Source: Amphibalanus amphitrite (taxonomy: Eukaryota; Arthropoda; Thecostraca; Balanomorpha; Balanidae). From it: a DNA stretch of 64,000 nucleotides. The notes beneath the pieces were generated by a model. That model saw only the letters and a list, made by a program, of their open reading frames with translations, had not been told where the DNA came from and ran no database searches. The stretch covers positions 74,501 through 138,500 of the forward strand of contig NW_024881866.1 in assembly GCF_019059575.1 (NCBI RefSeq). The letters run 5' to 3'. Of this stretch, positions 31,156 through 42,863 are shown piece by piece. The position numbers and the translations under genes were made by a program. Each line of letters begins with the position of its first letter. Within the stretch, counting starts at the first letter, position 1.

Positions 31156-31160
31156 CGCAG

Positions 31161-31806
31161 CGGTCGTGGAGCATATCTACACAGCCAGCACGTACCCGCT
31201 ATCTGCTACGCTGACGATATTCTCCCTATATCTGCGAACGCGCGTGACCTCGGTGCAATGCTGCAGATGGTGGGAGAATTCGCGGCTACTTGGAGCCTCG
31301 ACTTCGTTCACCCTGAACCGGGAAAAACCAAGAGCCATTGTATTATATTTGGACAGGAACTATTCACGAGCACACCGAGGTGGACACTGTCAGGACAGCA
31401 GCTGCAGATCCGGCAGACGACCGAGCACCTCGGTACGGTGCTTGATGACAACCTCAGCACAGACAGCCACGTGGCTCAGCGCATCAGGCGTGCTTGTGCA
31501 TCATTCTATGGCCTCACACCCCTGGGCAATTTCACCAACCGCCTGACTGCTGCTGACAAAATCTTCCTCTGGAAGACAGTAGTGCTGCCGGCACTGATCT
31601 TCGGCTGTGAGACGGCTCCCCTCAGTTCCGCCGACATTGAGCGTCTAGACTCGCGACAGGCTTCGCTGATCAAGGCAGCGCTGGGTCTGCCGCGTTCTGC
31701 GCACCATACGGCTCTTTTGATTGCTGCTCGGGTGCCTCGCATCGGTGAGGTGCTGCGAGGCGATGCCCTTCGCGCATTCCGTAATGCTTTCCGCACTGAC
31801 CACCGT
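31161..31806 (+). pseudogene. LINE-A reverse transcriptase, last part
   Basis: It begins near SGRGAYL and contains the catalytic CYADDI at about 31205, then the thumb/C-terminal region (LGTVLDDNLSTDSH, GCETAPLSSADIERLDSRQ). The frame is open to 31806 and then runs into array sequence at the 141-bp duplication, ending at a stop supplied by the array. No own stop codon, 3' UTR or tail is visible, which is unusual for a LINE insertion. Confidence 0.87.
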
Positions 31807-31947
31807 CAAGCCTTGGCCTATAAAGAAAACCAGGAAATAGTAGCAATTGCATATATGTAATGATTCTACTCTATTACGATTGAGCTAGCGAAGCGTATTC
31901 CTGTAACGTTTTTAATAGGCTTGTAAGTCAGCAACCGCTGGGCTGAT
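31807..31947. repeat. 141-bp duplication, right copy (LINE-A boundary)
   Basis: Matches 16866-17006 apart from a few bases. It marks the return to tandem-array sequence. Confidence 0.7.
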
Positions 31948-34742
31948 TGACATGCGTTACTCTTTGTTGCGCGTAATCCTATCCCTTCCATCTCGTTATT
32001 GACTACAACTGATGTATCTTGGTGAGTTATTGACTACAACTGATGTATCATGGTGAGCGTCGTGACACGTGCGACGTGAAGGGCCAAGAGTGTTCGTTAT
32101 TCTGCTGCAGTAGCGATTTTGGGTTGCTCATATATCTTGAACCCTGAACTGCCACGCCGATTGCGCTCAAATTTGGTACACTGTTTGGGACTGGTTGATA
32201 GGGATGTGTTTTTTTATAGCGCGCATGTGTTTTTTATAGCGCGGAGAAAAAAATAGGGATTGTTAGGGTTAAGCAGGGAGTCACCGATGTTAGATCCCTC
32301 TCTGGGTCCTTTCATAGGAGGTCACGGTCCTGACCCAAGATAGCTGAGCTGTGTCGCAGCCCTGACCTCAGACAGCTGAGCTGTGCACGCCGTCGGCTCG
32401 GCCGTCAGTCGCCACAGCCGCTGACGCCAGTGTGCAAACAGCTCCAAACAATATCCGCCCCTGTATAGCAGGATAAGCCATCAGAGGCGGGAGTGATCAC
32501 CGGGACGGGCTGCATGGTACAGGACGGGCTGGGAACACGTCAACTCCAACATGACGTGTTCCCAGTGTACCTGCATGAAGTTTCTTTATTCCTCAGCAGT
32601 TGTCATCCCCTTGGCGTTAGTGTTTCGCGTCCCTCCATTGATCACTCCCGCCTCTGATGGCTTATCCTGCTATACAGGGCCGGATATTGTTTGGAGCTGT
32701 TTGGACACTGGCGTCAGCGGCTGTGGCGACTGACGGCCGAGCCGACGGCGTGCACAGCTCAGCTGTCTGAGGTCAGGGCTGCGACACAGCTCAGCTATCT
32801 CGGGTCAGGACCGTGACCTATGAAAGGACCCAGAGAGGGATATAACATCGGTGACTCCCTGCTTAACCCTAACAATCCCCACTTTTTTGTCCGCGATATA
32901 AAAAACACATGCGGTTAGGCTACCTGTGTCGAATTAATTAAAGTTTATTATGCCAAAGTTTCAAAATATCAATCCGGTCTGCATGTCTGACTGCTCGCAG
33001 AACGGTTCTAGAGGCAGTGTCAGCGCGCGCGGAACGGTCCTCAGATGTGTCCACTTTCAAGCGCGGAACGGTCCTACTGTGCCACCAGACTCCTCTCCCT
33101 CTCCCCTCCCCCCTGTCCGCTGGTCTATGTCAGACACCAGTACACCACTGACCTCCCCTACCCTCCCCTGACCTTCTCAGGTGCCAGCTGAGACGCTGGT
33201 CGGCCTACAGAACCTGCTCGTTCACCTGCGGGACGGCTCGGCAGAGAACGCGCACCTCTACCAGTCGACTCTTGGAAGCTAAGAGGGTCAAGGTGGAGAC
33301 CGTCCAGAACAGGGTATGTAACACAGACCGTAACACAAACCGTAACGCAGGTCGTTACACAGGGCGTAAAATAGATTGAACACAGACCGTAACATAGATC
33401 GAACACAGACCGTAACACTGGCTGCGTACGTGCGGGCACTCGGCCGGCCGAAACTGGGCTGGACCCATTGGGCAATGAACAGGTGCTTTCTGTGACAGCG
33501 TCACCGCTGCAGGTCAGTCAGGGACACACAGACACTGCACCCGGCGCCCTTGTGCATGGTACAGGTCTCGCGTGTTTTAGCGGTAGGTTTTGCACCTAGA
33601 AAATTTAGTGTACTTCAGGCTATATCTTCGTCGTCTTAAGCTTTTAAGTGTTGAAGATGCGATCGACTTGTTGGGTAACAAGCCGGCCATGATCGTGTAA
33701 AATGGCTTCATCGTAGATCGATTAGTTTCTGAGATATAACCGGAAATGTAAAAGTGCAAAACCTACCGCTTAATCTCGCGAGACCTGTACCTGAGCCCTG
33801 GGCGCGCCCATGTGTCGCCCCCAGGGCGTGTCGCCGGACGGTTCTGTGTGTCGGACTGAAACCTGAACCTGCCTGAGTGTTATGCTATGACTCCCCAGGG
33901 CGTGTCGCCGGATGGGGCGGCCGGCTACCGGGACGGGCTGCGGCGGGCCACCAACGGCCACCCGCTCTCCGCCGAGGAGGTACAGAAGGTCGTCAGCCGG
34001 GTGAACCAGCTCTCCAGCTAGCGGCGCAGAGGTCAGTCACCGCAACGGGCGTATTGCACGGGGACCCTAACAGACGCCTCACTCCTTTCCCTCATCTCAG
34101 TTGTTCTTTCATTTTTTAAAAATAAATAATGGAGATAGACCAGAGCATTTTCGGTTCATTTATTAGGGTCATGTTACTCCAACGGTGTTGCGTTGTCGGC
34201 ATGGTCCTGGCTGGTCTGTGTGCTGCGGCGATGCTCTGCTATCCGGTGACCCAATGCCACTGTCCGCTGACCGAGTGTCGGCTCTCTGCTGACCGTGTAA
34301 CGTCTGTCCGTCAGGGTGGTGGCCGTGAACGCCTGTCTGACGGCGCCGGAGGCCAGCGCCGGCCGGCTGCTGTCACTGCTGGACCAGCTGCGGCCGCCGG
34401 ACGCCGGAGCGCTGCCCGACTGGGGTCTACATCCTGGTACGTTACTGGGAGCGGCACGGTGTGTGTTTGGTGCTTCTGACGGTCAGTTGTAGTAACTGTT
34501 AGTTCCTCTACTGGCCACCAGGTGAAAAGCGTAATAGCTGTATAGCAATGTAGAGTTGCTTCAGCTTTGGAGTAAACTTTCTCCTCTTCCGCTCACCATT
34601 CACCACCAGAGTCAGCAGCGTCTCGGCTGGCGGTCCAGTCAGTCAGGGCGAGTGTCTTTACTCGCCACAGCGGGCCGGACCCATTACAGGGCAGCAGAGT
34701 CATCAGTTACGAAGCCTTGGCCTATAAAGAAAACCAGGAAAT
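31839..34742 (+). repeat. Tandem array unit 3 (2.9 kb)
   Basis: Near-palindrome 32223-32912, block A 33181-33313, block B 33899-34021, block C 34315-34436. Block A has lost two bases and is frameshifted. The ~850-base block of units 1-2 is missing: a T/A-rich stretch joins directly to AAATAATGG at about 34125. Confidence 0.85.
32223..32912. repeat. Near-palindrome, unit 3
   Basis: Same arms and spacer as unit 1, with isolated substitutions (for example GTGCAAACAGC in the left arm). Confidence 0.85.
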
Positions 34743-36541
34743 AGTAGCAATTGCATATATGTAATGATTCTACTCTATTACAATTGAGCTAGCGAAGCAT
34801 ATTCCTGTAACGTTTTTAATAGGCTTGTAAGTCAGCAACCGCTGGGCTGATTGACCTGCGTTACTCTTTGTTGTGCGTAATCCCATCCCTTCCATCTCGT
34901 TATTGACTACAACTGATGTATCTTGGTGAGTTATTGACTACAACTGATGTATCATGGTGAGCGTCGTGACACGTGCGACGTGAAGGGCCAAGAGTGTTCG
35001 TTATTCTGCTGCAGTAGCGATTTTGGGTTGCTCACATATCTTGAACCCTGAACTGCCACGCCGATTGCGCTCAAATTTGGTACACTGTTTGGGACTGGTT
35101 GATAGGGATGTGTTTTTTTATAGCGCGCATGTGTTTTTTTATAGCGCGGAGAAAAAAAAATAGGGATTGATAGGGTTAAGCAGGGAGTCACCGATGTTAG
35201 ATCCCTCTCTGGGTCCTTTCATAGGAGGTCACGGTCCTGACCCGAGATAGCTGAGCTGTGTCGCAGCCCTGACCTCAGACAGCTGAGCTGTGCACGCCGT
35301 CGGCTCGGCCGTCAGTCGCCACAGCCGCTGACGCCAGTGTCCAAACAGCTCCAAACAATATCCGGCCCTGTATAGCAGGATAAGCCATCAGAGGCGGGAG
35401 TGATCACCGGGACGGGCTGCATGGTACAGGACGGGCTGGGAACACGTCAACTCCAGCATGACGTGTTCCCAGTGTACCTGCATGTAGTTTCTTTATTCCT
35501 CAGCAGTTGTCATCCCCTTGGCGTTAGTGTTTCGCGTCCCTCCATTGATCACTCCCGCCTCTGATGGCTTATCCTGCTATACAGGGCCGGATATTGTTTG
35601 GAGCTGTTTGGACACTGGCGTCAGCGGCTGTGGCGACTGACGGCCGAGCCGACGGCGTGCACAGCTCAGCTGTCTGAGGTCAGGGCTGCGACACAGCTCA
35701 GCTATCTCGGGTCAGGACCGTGACCTATGAAAGGACCCAGAGAGGGATCTAACATCGGTGACTCCCTGCTTAACCCTAACAATCCTCACGCTTTTGTCCG
35801 CGATATGAAAAACACATGCGGTTAGGCTACCTGTGTCGAATTAATTAAAGTTTATTATGCCAAAGTTTCAAAATATCAATCCGGTCTGCATGTCCGACTG
35901 CTCGCAGAACGGTTCTAGAGGCAGTGTCAGCGCGCGCGGAACGGTCCTCAGATGTGTCCACTTTCAAGCGCGGAGCGGTCCTACTGCGCCACCAGACTCC
36001 TCTCCCTCTCCCCTCCCCCCTGTCCGCTGGTCTATGTCAGACACCAGTACACCACTGACCTCCCCTACCCTCCCCTGACCTTCTCAGGTGCCAGCTGAGA
36101 CGCTGGTTGGCCTACAGAACCTGCTCGTTCACCTGCGGGACGGCTCGGCAGAGAACGCGCACCTCTACCAGTACCGACTCTTGGACGCTAAGAGGGTCAA
36201 GGTGGAGACCGCCCAGAACAGGGTATGTAACACAGACCGTAACACAAACCGTAACGCAGGTCGTTACACAGGGCGTAAAATAGATTGAACACAGACCGTA
36301 ACATAGATCGAACACAGACCGTAACACTGGCTGCGTACGTGCGGGCACTCGGCCGGCCGGAACTGGGCTGGACCCATTGGGCAATGAACAGGTGCTTTCT
36401 GTGACAGCGTCACCGCTGCAGGTCAGTCAGGGACACACAGACACTGCACCCGGCGCCCTTGTGCATGGTACAGGTCTCGCGGGTTTTAGCGGTAGGTTTT
36501 GCACCTAGAAAATGCAAAAGTCTATTGTCTATAAAGTCTAC
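34743..36541 (+). repeat. Tandem array unit 4, truncated
   Basis: Near-palindrome 35127-35819 and an intact block A (36088-36222). After 36513 the unit jumps to sequence related to a unit start, so blocks B and C and the terminal segment are gone. This deletion appears to predate the LINE-C insertion that follows. Confidence 0.8.
35127..35819. repeat. Near-palindrome, unit 4
   Basis: Same structure as unit 1. The right arm tip differs (CTCACGCTTTTG). Confidence 0.85.
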
Positions 36542-36549
36542 TCTATTAC

Positions 36550-37411
36550 CTTAACTATTTACCTTAAGTATTTACCTTAAGTAAAGGTCATTAGATACCC
36601 TTTCGAGTTTCGAGTAATAAGACCCTTTACTCAAGAGGCGCCTCCTCCTCTTCTGACGAAGACGAGTTGGCTGCCATGCTTGTTGTCGCCATAAAATGAC
36701 GACCACTGTTGTTAGTGACAGTAGCTACTGTTGTTAATACGATGAGTAGCCACTCTTGAGCATTAGTAGGAGAAGTTGTAGTTAAACTTGTCGGGGTGGT
36801 CTTTCCATTCTTTCCCAAGTCTGAACTTAAAAACATCGACATTTGGTGCTTCAATAGTATTCCTAGACAGCTTGTTCCACGCCCGAGTCACTCGTGCCGC
36901 GAAGAAGGCTTTCCTAGATCCCAACTGATGCTGAACCTGCAGCTTTTGACCATGACTTCGGGTGGTACGGCTAAGAGAGTTCTTGAGCATGCTGTTGCGA
37001 CAACACGAGCTTTCTCTTTGGTAGTTCACCGTGTCGAAGCCTTTTATGATTTTGAATGTCTCGATAATATCTGATCTTTGCCTTCGGAATTCAAGGGTAG
37101 CCAAATTGAGGCTTCTTAGACGATCGGAGTATGACAGGTCAGACAGCCCCTTCACCAGTCTCGTTGCCCGCCGTTGCACCTGCTCGAGTGCGTCTTTATC
37201 CTTCTTAAATTTGGGGCTCCATATAACAGAGGCATACTCAAGATGGGGTCTCACGATGCTCTTATACAAGGCTTGAAAGACATCACTGTCAATGTTTGCA
37301 AAGGTATGTTTGATGACTCCGAGAATTCTATTGGCCTTGTTAACCTGGTTCATGACATGTTTTGAGAATGATAGTTTCTTGTCAATAGTAACTCCTAGGT
37401 CTTTTTCTAGG
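36550..37411 (-). mobile_element. LINE-C fragment (RT C-terminus) with 8-bp target duplication
   Basis: A 5'-truncated minus-strand LINE. Its frame from about 37410 to 36766 encodes the end of an RT protein (DLEKDLGVTID, LYKSIVRPHLEYASVIW, QRRATRLVKGL). The 3' tail repeats a ~15-base unit containing TTAAGGTAAATA about three times. TCTATTAC flanks it at 36542-36549 and 37412-37419. The frame's apparent start upstream of 37411 is array sequence, not LINE. It is a different family from LINE-B and LINE-D. Confidence 0.88.
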
Positions 37412-37767
37412 TCTATTACGATTGAGCTAGCGAAGCGTATTCCTGTAACGTTTTTAATAGGCTTGTAAGTCAGCAACCTCTGGGCTGATTGACCTGCGTT
37501 ACTCTTTGTTGCGCGTAATCCTATCCCTTCCATCTCGTTATTGACTACAACTGATGTATCTTGGTGAATTATTGACTACAACTGATGTATCATGGTGAGC
37601 GTCGTGACACGTGCGACGTGAAGGGCCAACAGTGTTCGTTATTCTGGTGCAGTAGCGATTTTGGGTTGCTCATATATCTTGAACCCTGAACTGCCACGCC
37701 GATTGCGCTCAAATTTGGTACACTGTTTGGGACTGGTTGATAGGGATGTGTTTTTTTTTTATAGCGC

Positions 37768-38457
37768 GCATGTGTTTTTTTATAGCGCGGAGAAAAAATA
37801 GGGATTGTTAGGGTTAAGCAGGCAGTCACCGATGTTAGATCCCTCTCTGGGTCCTTTCATAGGAGGTCACGGTCCTGACCCGAGATAGCTGAGCTGTGTC
37901 GCAGCCCTGACCTCAGACAGCTGAGCTGTGCACGCCGTCGGCTCGGCCGTCAGTCGCCACAGCCGCTGACGCCAGTGTCCAAACAGCTCCAAACAATATC
38001 CGATCCTGTATAGCAGGATAAGCCATCAGAGGCGGGAGTGACCACCGGGACGGGCTGCATGGTACAGGACGGGCTGGGAACACGTCAACTCCAGCATGAC
38101 GTGTTCCCAGTGTACCTGCATGTAGTTTCTTTATTCCTCAGCAGTTGTCATCCCCTTGGCGTTAGTGTTTCGCGTCCCTCCATTGATCACTCCCGCCTCT
38201 GATGGCTTATCCTGCTATACAGGGCCGGATATTGTTTGGAGCTGTTTGGACACTGGCGTCAGCGGCTGTGGTGACTGACGGCCGAGCCGACGGCGTGCAC
38301 AGCTCAGCTGTCTGAGGTCAGGGCTGCGACACAGCTCAGCTATCTCGGGTCAGGACCGTGACCTATGAAAGGACCCAGAGAGGGATCTAACATCGGTGAC
38401 TCCCTGCTTAACCCTAACAATCCCCACTTTTTTGTCCGCGATATAAAAAACACATGC
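37768..38457. repeat. Near-palindrome, unit 5
   Basis: Same structure as unit 1, with a longer T run at the left tip. Confidence 0.85.
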
Positions 38458-38724
38458 GGTTAGGCTACCTGTGTCGAATTAATTAAAGTTTATTATGTCA
38501 AAGTTTCAAAACATCAATCCGGTCTGCATGTCTGACTGCTCGCAGAACGGTTCTAGAGGCAGTGTCAGCGCGCGCGGAACGGTCCTCAGACGTGTCCACT
38601 TTCAAGCGCGGAACGGTCCTACTGCGCCACCAGACTCCTCTCCCTCTCCCCTCCCCCTGTCCGCTGGTCTATGTCAGACACCATTACACCACTGACCTCC
38701 CCTACCCTCCCCTGACCTTCTCAG

Positions 38725-38859
38725 GTGCCAGCTGAGACGCTGGTCGGCCTACAGAACCTGCTCGTTCACCTGCGGGACGTCTCGGCAGAGAACGCGCACC
38801 TCTACCAGTACCGACTCTGGGACGCTAAGAGGGTCAAGGTGGAGACCGCCCATAACAGG
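38725..38859 (+). pseudogene. Exon-like block A, IQGAP-repeat-like (best copy)
   Basis: 135 bases, phase 0 at both ends. A pyrimidine-rich CCTTCTCAG precedes it and GTATGT follows. It translates to 45 residues starting VPAETLVGLQNLL and containing ENAHLYQYRLWDAKR. The pattern TL..LQ......L..V..E.A..Y...L..AKR resembles the helical repeats of IQGAP, a scaffold that binds actin, Rac/Cdc42 and calmodulin. The resemblance is by eye. It is open in units 4-7, stopped by TAG in units 1-2 and shifted by two bases in unit 3. No full gene surrounds it, so I call it a pseudogene fragment; a transcribed exon array is the alternative. Confidence 0.55.
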
Positions 38860-39444
38860 GTATGTAACACAGACCGTAACACAAGCCGTAACGCAGGTCG
38901 TTACACAGGGCGTAAAATAGATTGAACACAGACCGTAACATAGATCGAACACAGACCGTAACACTGGCTGCGTACGTGCGGGCACTCGACCGGCCGGAAC
39001 TGGGCTGGACCCATTGGGCAATGAACAGGTGCTTTCTGTGACAGTGTCACCGCTGCAGGTCAGTCAGGGACACACAGACACTGCACCCGGCGCCCTTGTG
39101 CATGGTACAGGGCTCGCGTGTTTTAGCGGTAGGTTTTGCACCTAGAAAATTTAGTGTACTTCAGGCTATATCTTCGTCGTCTTAAGCTTTTAAGTGTTGA
39201 AGATGCGATCGACTTGTTGGGTAACAAGCCGGCCATGATCGTGTAGAATGGCTTCATCGTAGATCGATTAGTTTCTGAGATATAACCGGAAATGTAAAAG
39301 TGCAAAACCTAGCGCTTAATCTCGCGAGACCTGTACCTGAGCCCTGAGTGCGCCCATGTGTCGCCCCCAGGGCGTGTCGCCGGACGGTTCTGTGTGTCGG
39401 ACTGAAACCTGAACCTGCCTGAGTGTTACGCTGTGACTCCCCAG

Positions 39445-39567
39445 GGCGTGTCGCCGGATGGGGCGGCCGGCTACCGGGACGGGCTGCGGCGGGCCACCAA
39501 CGGCCACCCGCTCTCCGCCGAGGAGGTACAGAAGGTCGTCAGCCGGGTGAACCAGCTCTCCAGCTAG
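39445..39567 (+). pseudogene. Exon-like block B, IQGAP-repeat-like
   Basis: It begins after CCCCAG and encodes 40 residues from GVSPDGAAGY to VVSRVNQLSS, then TAG, in every copy. LSAEEVQKVVSRVN resembles the L..EEIQ..V..VN segment that closes an IQGAP repeat. A donor-like AGAGGTCAGT follows the stop by 8 bases, so either the true exon ends earlier or the stop is a shared disabling change. A second CCCCAGGGCGTGTCGCC lies about 75 bases upstream and may be an alternative acceptor. Confidence 0.5.
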
Positions 39568-39858
39568 CGGCGCAGAGGTCAGTCACCGCACCGGGCGTAT
39601 TGCACGGGGACCCTAACAGACGCCTCACTCCTTTCCCTCATCTCAGTTGTTCTTTCATTTTTTTTATAAATAATGGAGATAGACCAGAGCATTTTCGGTT
39701 CATTTATTAGGGTCATGTTACTCCAACGGGGTTGCGTTGTCGGCACAGTCCTGTCTGGTCTGTGTGCTGCGGCGATGCTCTACTATCCGGTGACCCAATG
39801 CCACTCTCCGCTGACCGAGTGTCGGCTCTCTGCTGACCGTGTAACGTCTGTCCGTCAG

Positions 39859-39980
39859 GGTGGTGGCCGTGAACGCCTGTCTGACGGCGCCGGAGGCCAG
39901 CGCCGGCCGGCTGCTGTCACTGCTGGACCAGCTGCGGCCGCCGGACGCCGGAGCGCTGCCCGACTGGGGTCTACATCCTG
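39859..39980 (+). pseudogene. Exon-like block C, IQGAP-repeat-like
   Basis: 122 bases between CCGTCAG and GTACGT. Read with one leading base it gives VVAVNACLTAPEGSAGRLLS and then a segment ending LPDWGLHP. The VNxxL start and LL..L spacing match the opening of an IQGAP repeat, so A-B-C in this order equals the end of one repeat and the start of the next. The block is open in every copy. Its downstream partner exon is not identified. Confidence 0.5.
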
Positions 39981-41601
39981 GTACGTTACTGGGAGCGGCA
40001 CGGTGTGTGTTGGGTGCTTCTGACGGTCAGTTGTAGTAACTGTTAGTTCCTCTACTGGCCACCAGGTACAGGGCTCGCGTGTTTTAGCGGTAGGTTTTGC
40101 ACCTAGAAAATTTAGTGTACTTCAGGCTATATCTTCGTCGTCTTAAGCTTTTAAGTGTTGAAGATGCGATCGACTTGTTGGGTAACAAGCCGGCCATGAT
40201 CGTGTAAAATGGCTTCATCGTAGATCGATTAGTTTCTGAGATATAACCGGAAATGTAAAAGTGCAAAACCTAGCGCTTAATCTCGCGAGACCTGTACCTG
40301 AGCCCTGAGTGCGCCCATGTGTCGCCCCCAGGGCGTGTCGCCGGACGGTTCTGTGTGTCGGACTGAAACCTGAACCTGCCTGAGTGTTACGCTGTGACTC
40401 CCCAGGGCGTGTCGCCGGATGGGGCGGCCGGCTACCGGGACGGGCTGCGGCGGGCCACCAACGGCCACCCGCTCTCCGCCGAGGAGGTACAGAAGGTCGT
40501 CAGCCGGGTGAACCAGCTCTCCAGCTAGCGGCGCAGAGGTCAGTCACCGCACCGGGCGTATTGCACGGGGACCCTAACAGACGCCTCACTCCTTTCCCTC
40601 ATCTCAGTTGTTCTTTCATTTTTTTTTTTTATAAATAATGGAGATAGACCAGAGCATTTTCGGTTCATTTATTAGGGTCATGTTACTCCAACGGGGTTGC
40701 GTTGTCGGCACAGTCCTGTCTGGTCTGTGTGCTGCGGCGATGCTCTACTATCCGGTGACCCAATGCCACTCTCCGCTGACCGAGTGTCGGCTCTCTGCTG
40801 ACCGTGTAACGTCTGTCCGTCAGGGTGGTGGCCGTGAACGCCTGTCTGACGGCGCCGGAGGCCAGCGCCGGCCGGCTGCTGTCACTGCTGGACCAGCTGC
40901 GGCCGCCGGACGCCGGAGCGCTGCCCGACTGGGGTCTACATCCTGGTACGTTACTGGGAGCGGCACGGTGTGTGTTGGGTGCTTATGACGGTCAGTTGTA
41001 GTAACTGTTAGTTCCTCTACTGGCCACCAGGTGAACAGCGTATTAGCTGTACAGCAATGTAGAGTTGCTTCAGCTTTGGCGTAAACTTTCTCCTCTTCCG
41101 CTCACCATTCACCACCAGAGTCAGCAGTGTCTCGGCTGGGGGTCCAGTCAGTCAGGGCGAGTGTCTTCACTCGCCACAGCGGGCCGGACCCATTACAGGG
41201 CAGCAGAGTTATCAGTTACCAAGCCTTGGCCTATAAGGAAAACCAGGAAATAGTAGCAATTGCATATATGTAATGACTCTATTCTATTACGATTGAGCTA
41301 GCGAAGCGTATTCCTGTAACGTTTTTAATAGGCTTGTAAGTCAGCAACCGCTGGGCTGATTGACCTGCGTTACTCTTTGTTGCGCGTAATCCTATCCCTT
41401 CCATCTCGTTATTGACTACAACTGATGTATCTTGGTGAGTTATTGACTACAACTGATGTATCATGGTGAGCGTCGTGACACGTGCGACGTGAAGGGCCAA
41501 GAGTGTTCGTTATTCTGCTGCAGTAGCGATTTTGGGTTGCTCATATATCTTGAACCCTGAACTGCCACGCCGATTGCGCTCAAATTTGGTACACTGTTTG
41601 G

Positions 41602-42129
41602 CAGGGTTGTGCTCGGCTCAAAAAGATTTACCGACTCGACTCATCATTCAACCTCAGAAAGCCCTGACTCAACTCTGACTCAAACAAGGAGCTGATTTTT
41701 TCCCTTGACTCGACTCATGACTCAAGCGGCTCAATGAAAATATGAGTCGACTCAAACTTGACTCAAATTTTTTGTTGAGTCAAGTGAGTTGACTCAAAAT
41801 TGACTCTGATAAAAAAAAATCTTGAGCGGGGGAGGGGGGTGAAAAAGTCCGGCAACAGGGTCAGGGAAGCGGGGGTGGGGAATGAAAAGCTTGTTTCTGG
41901 AAAGTTGAGTCAGCTGACTCATGTTCCTAAATGTTTGACTCAACTCAATGTCAAAAGTTATTTTACTGACTCAACTCTGACTCAACTCAACGCCTTAATA
42001 TTTTTGTCCGACTCAACTCTGACTCAACTCAACAGCTCAAAAATTTATCCGATTCGACTCAAATCTGACTCATTTGAGTCAGAGTTGAGTCAAATTTTTG
42101 ACTCGACTCATGAGTCAAGCACAACCCTG
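41602..42129. mobile_element. 528-bp hAT MITE rich in TGACTCA
   Basis: The termini CAGGGTTGTGCT and its complement are flanked by perfect 8-bp duplications CTGTTTGG (41594-41601 and 42130-42137). Other array units carry the empty site CTGTTTGGGACTGG. The interior is made almost entirely of GACTCAA/TTGAGTC motifs in both orientations, with many exact TGACTCA. No coding capacity. Confidence 0.95.
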
Positions 42130-42172
42130 CTGTTTGGGACTGGTTGATAGGGATGTGTTTTTTTTATAGCGC

Positions 42173-42863
42173 GCATTTGTTTTTTTATAGCGCGGAGAAA
42201 AAAATAGGGATTGTTAGGGTTAAGCAGGGAGTCACCGATGTTAGATCCCTCTCTGGGTCCTTTCATAGGAGGTCACGGTCCTGACCCGAGATAGCTGAGC
42301 TGTGTCGCAGCCCTGACCTCAGACAGCTGAGCTGTGCACGCCGTCGGCTCGGCCGTCAGTCGTAACAGCCGCTGACGCCAGTGTCCAAACAGCTCCAAAC
42401 AATATCCGGCCCTGTATAGCAGGATAAGCCATCAGAGGCGGGAGTGATCACCGGGACGGGCTGCATGGTACATGACGGGCTGGGAACACGTCAACTCCAG
42501 CATGACGTGTTCCCAGTGTACCTGCATGTAGTTTCTTTATTCCTCAGCAGTTGTCATCCCCTTGGCGTTAGTGTTTCGCGTCCCTCCATTGATCACTCCC
42601 GCCTCTGATGGCTTATCCTGCTATACAGGGCCGGATATTGTTTGGAGCTGTTTGGACACTGGCGTCAGCGGCTGTGGCGACTGACGGCCGAGCCGACGGC
42701 GTGCACATCTCAGCTGTCTGAGGTCAGGGCTGCGACACAGCTCAGCTATCTCGGCCCGGGACCGTGACCTATGAAAGGACCCATAGAGGGATCTAACATC
42801 GGTGACTCCCTGCTTAACCCAAACAATCCCCACTGTTTTGTCCGCGATATAAAAAACATATGC
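42173..42863. repeat. Near-palindrome, unit 6
   Basis: Same structure as unit 1. The left tip reads GCATTTG in place of GCATGTG, a change shared only with unit 7. Confidence 0.85.

Larger units (their letters stand above)
27014..31160 (-). mobile_element. LINE-B non-LTR retrotransposon (CR1/L2/Jockey-group)
   Basis: A minus-strand element inserted in the RT of LINE-A. Its 3' end shows AATAAA followed by about three copies of TCTGAAA, a microsatellite tail instead of poly(A), as in CR1/L2-like elements. The 5' end is truncated within the start of the endonuclease. A 1.18-kb TTAA element splits it. Boundaries are good to within about 10 bases; no clear target duplication was found. Confidence 0.87.
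37412..41251 (+). repeat. Tandem array unit 5 with internal ~961-bp duplication
   Basis: Near-palindrome 37768-38457, intact block A 38725-38859, then blocks B and C twice: B at 39445-39567 and 40406-40528, C at 39859-39980 and 40824-40945. The second copy joins at GCCACCAGGTACAGGG (about 40062-40077), where CCACCAG from after block C meets sequence from before block B. Confidence 0.85.
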
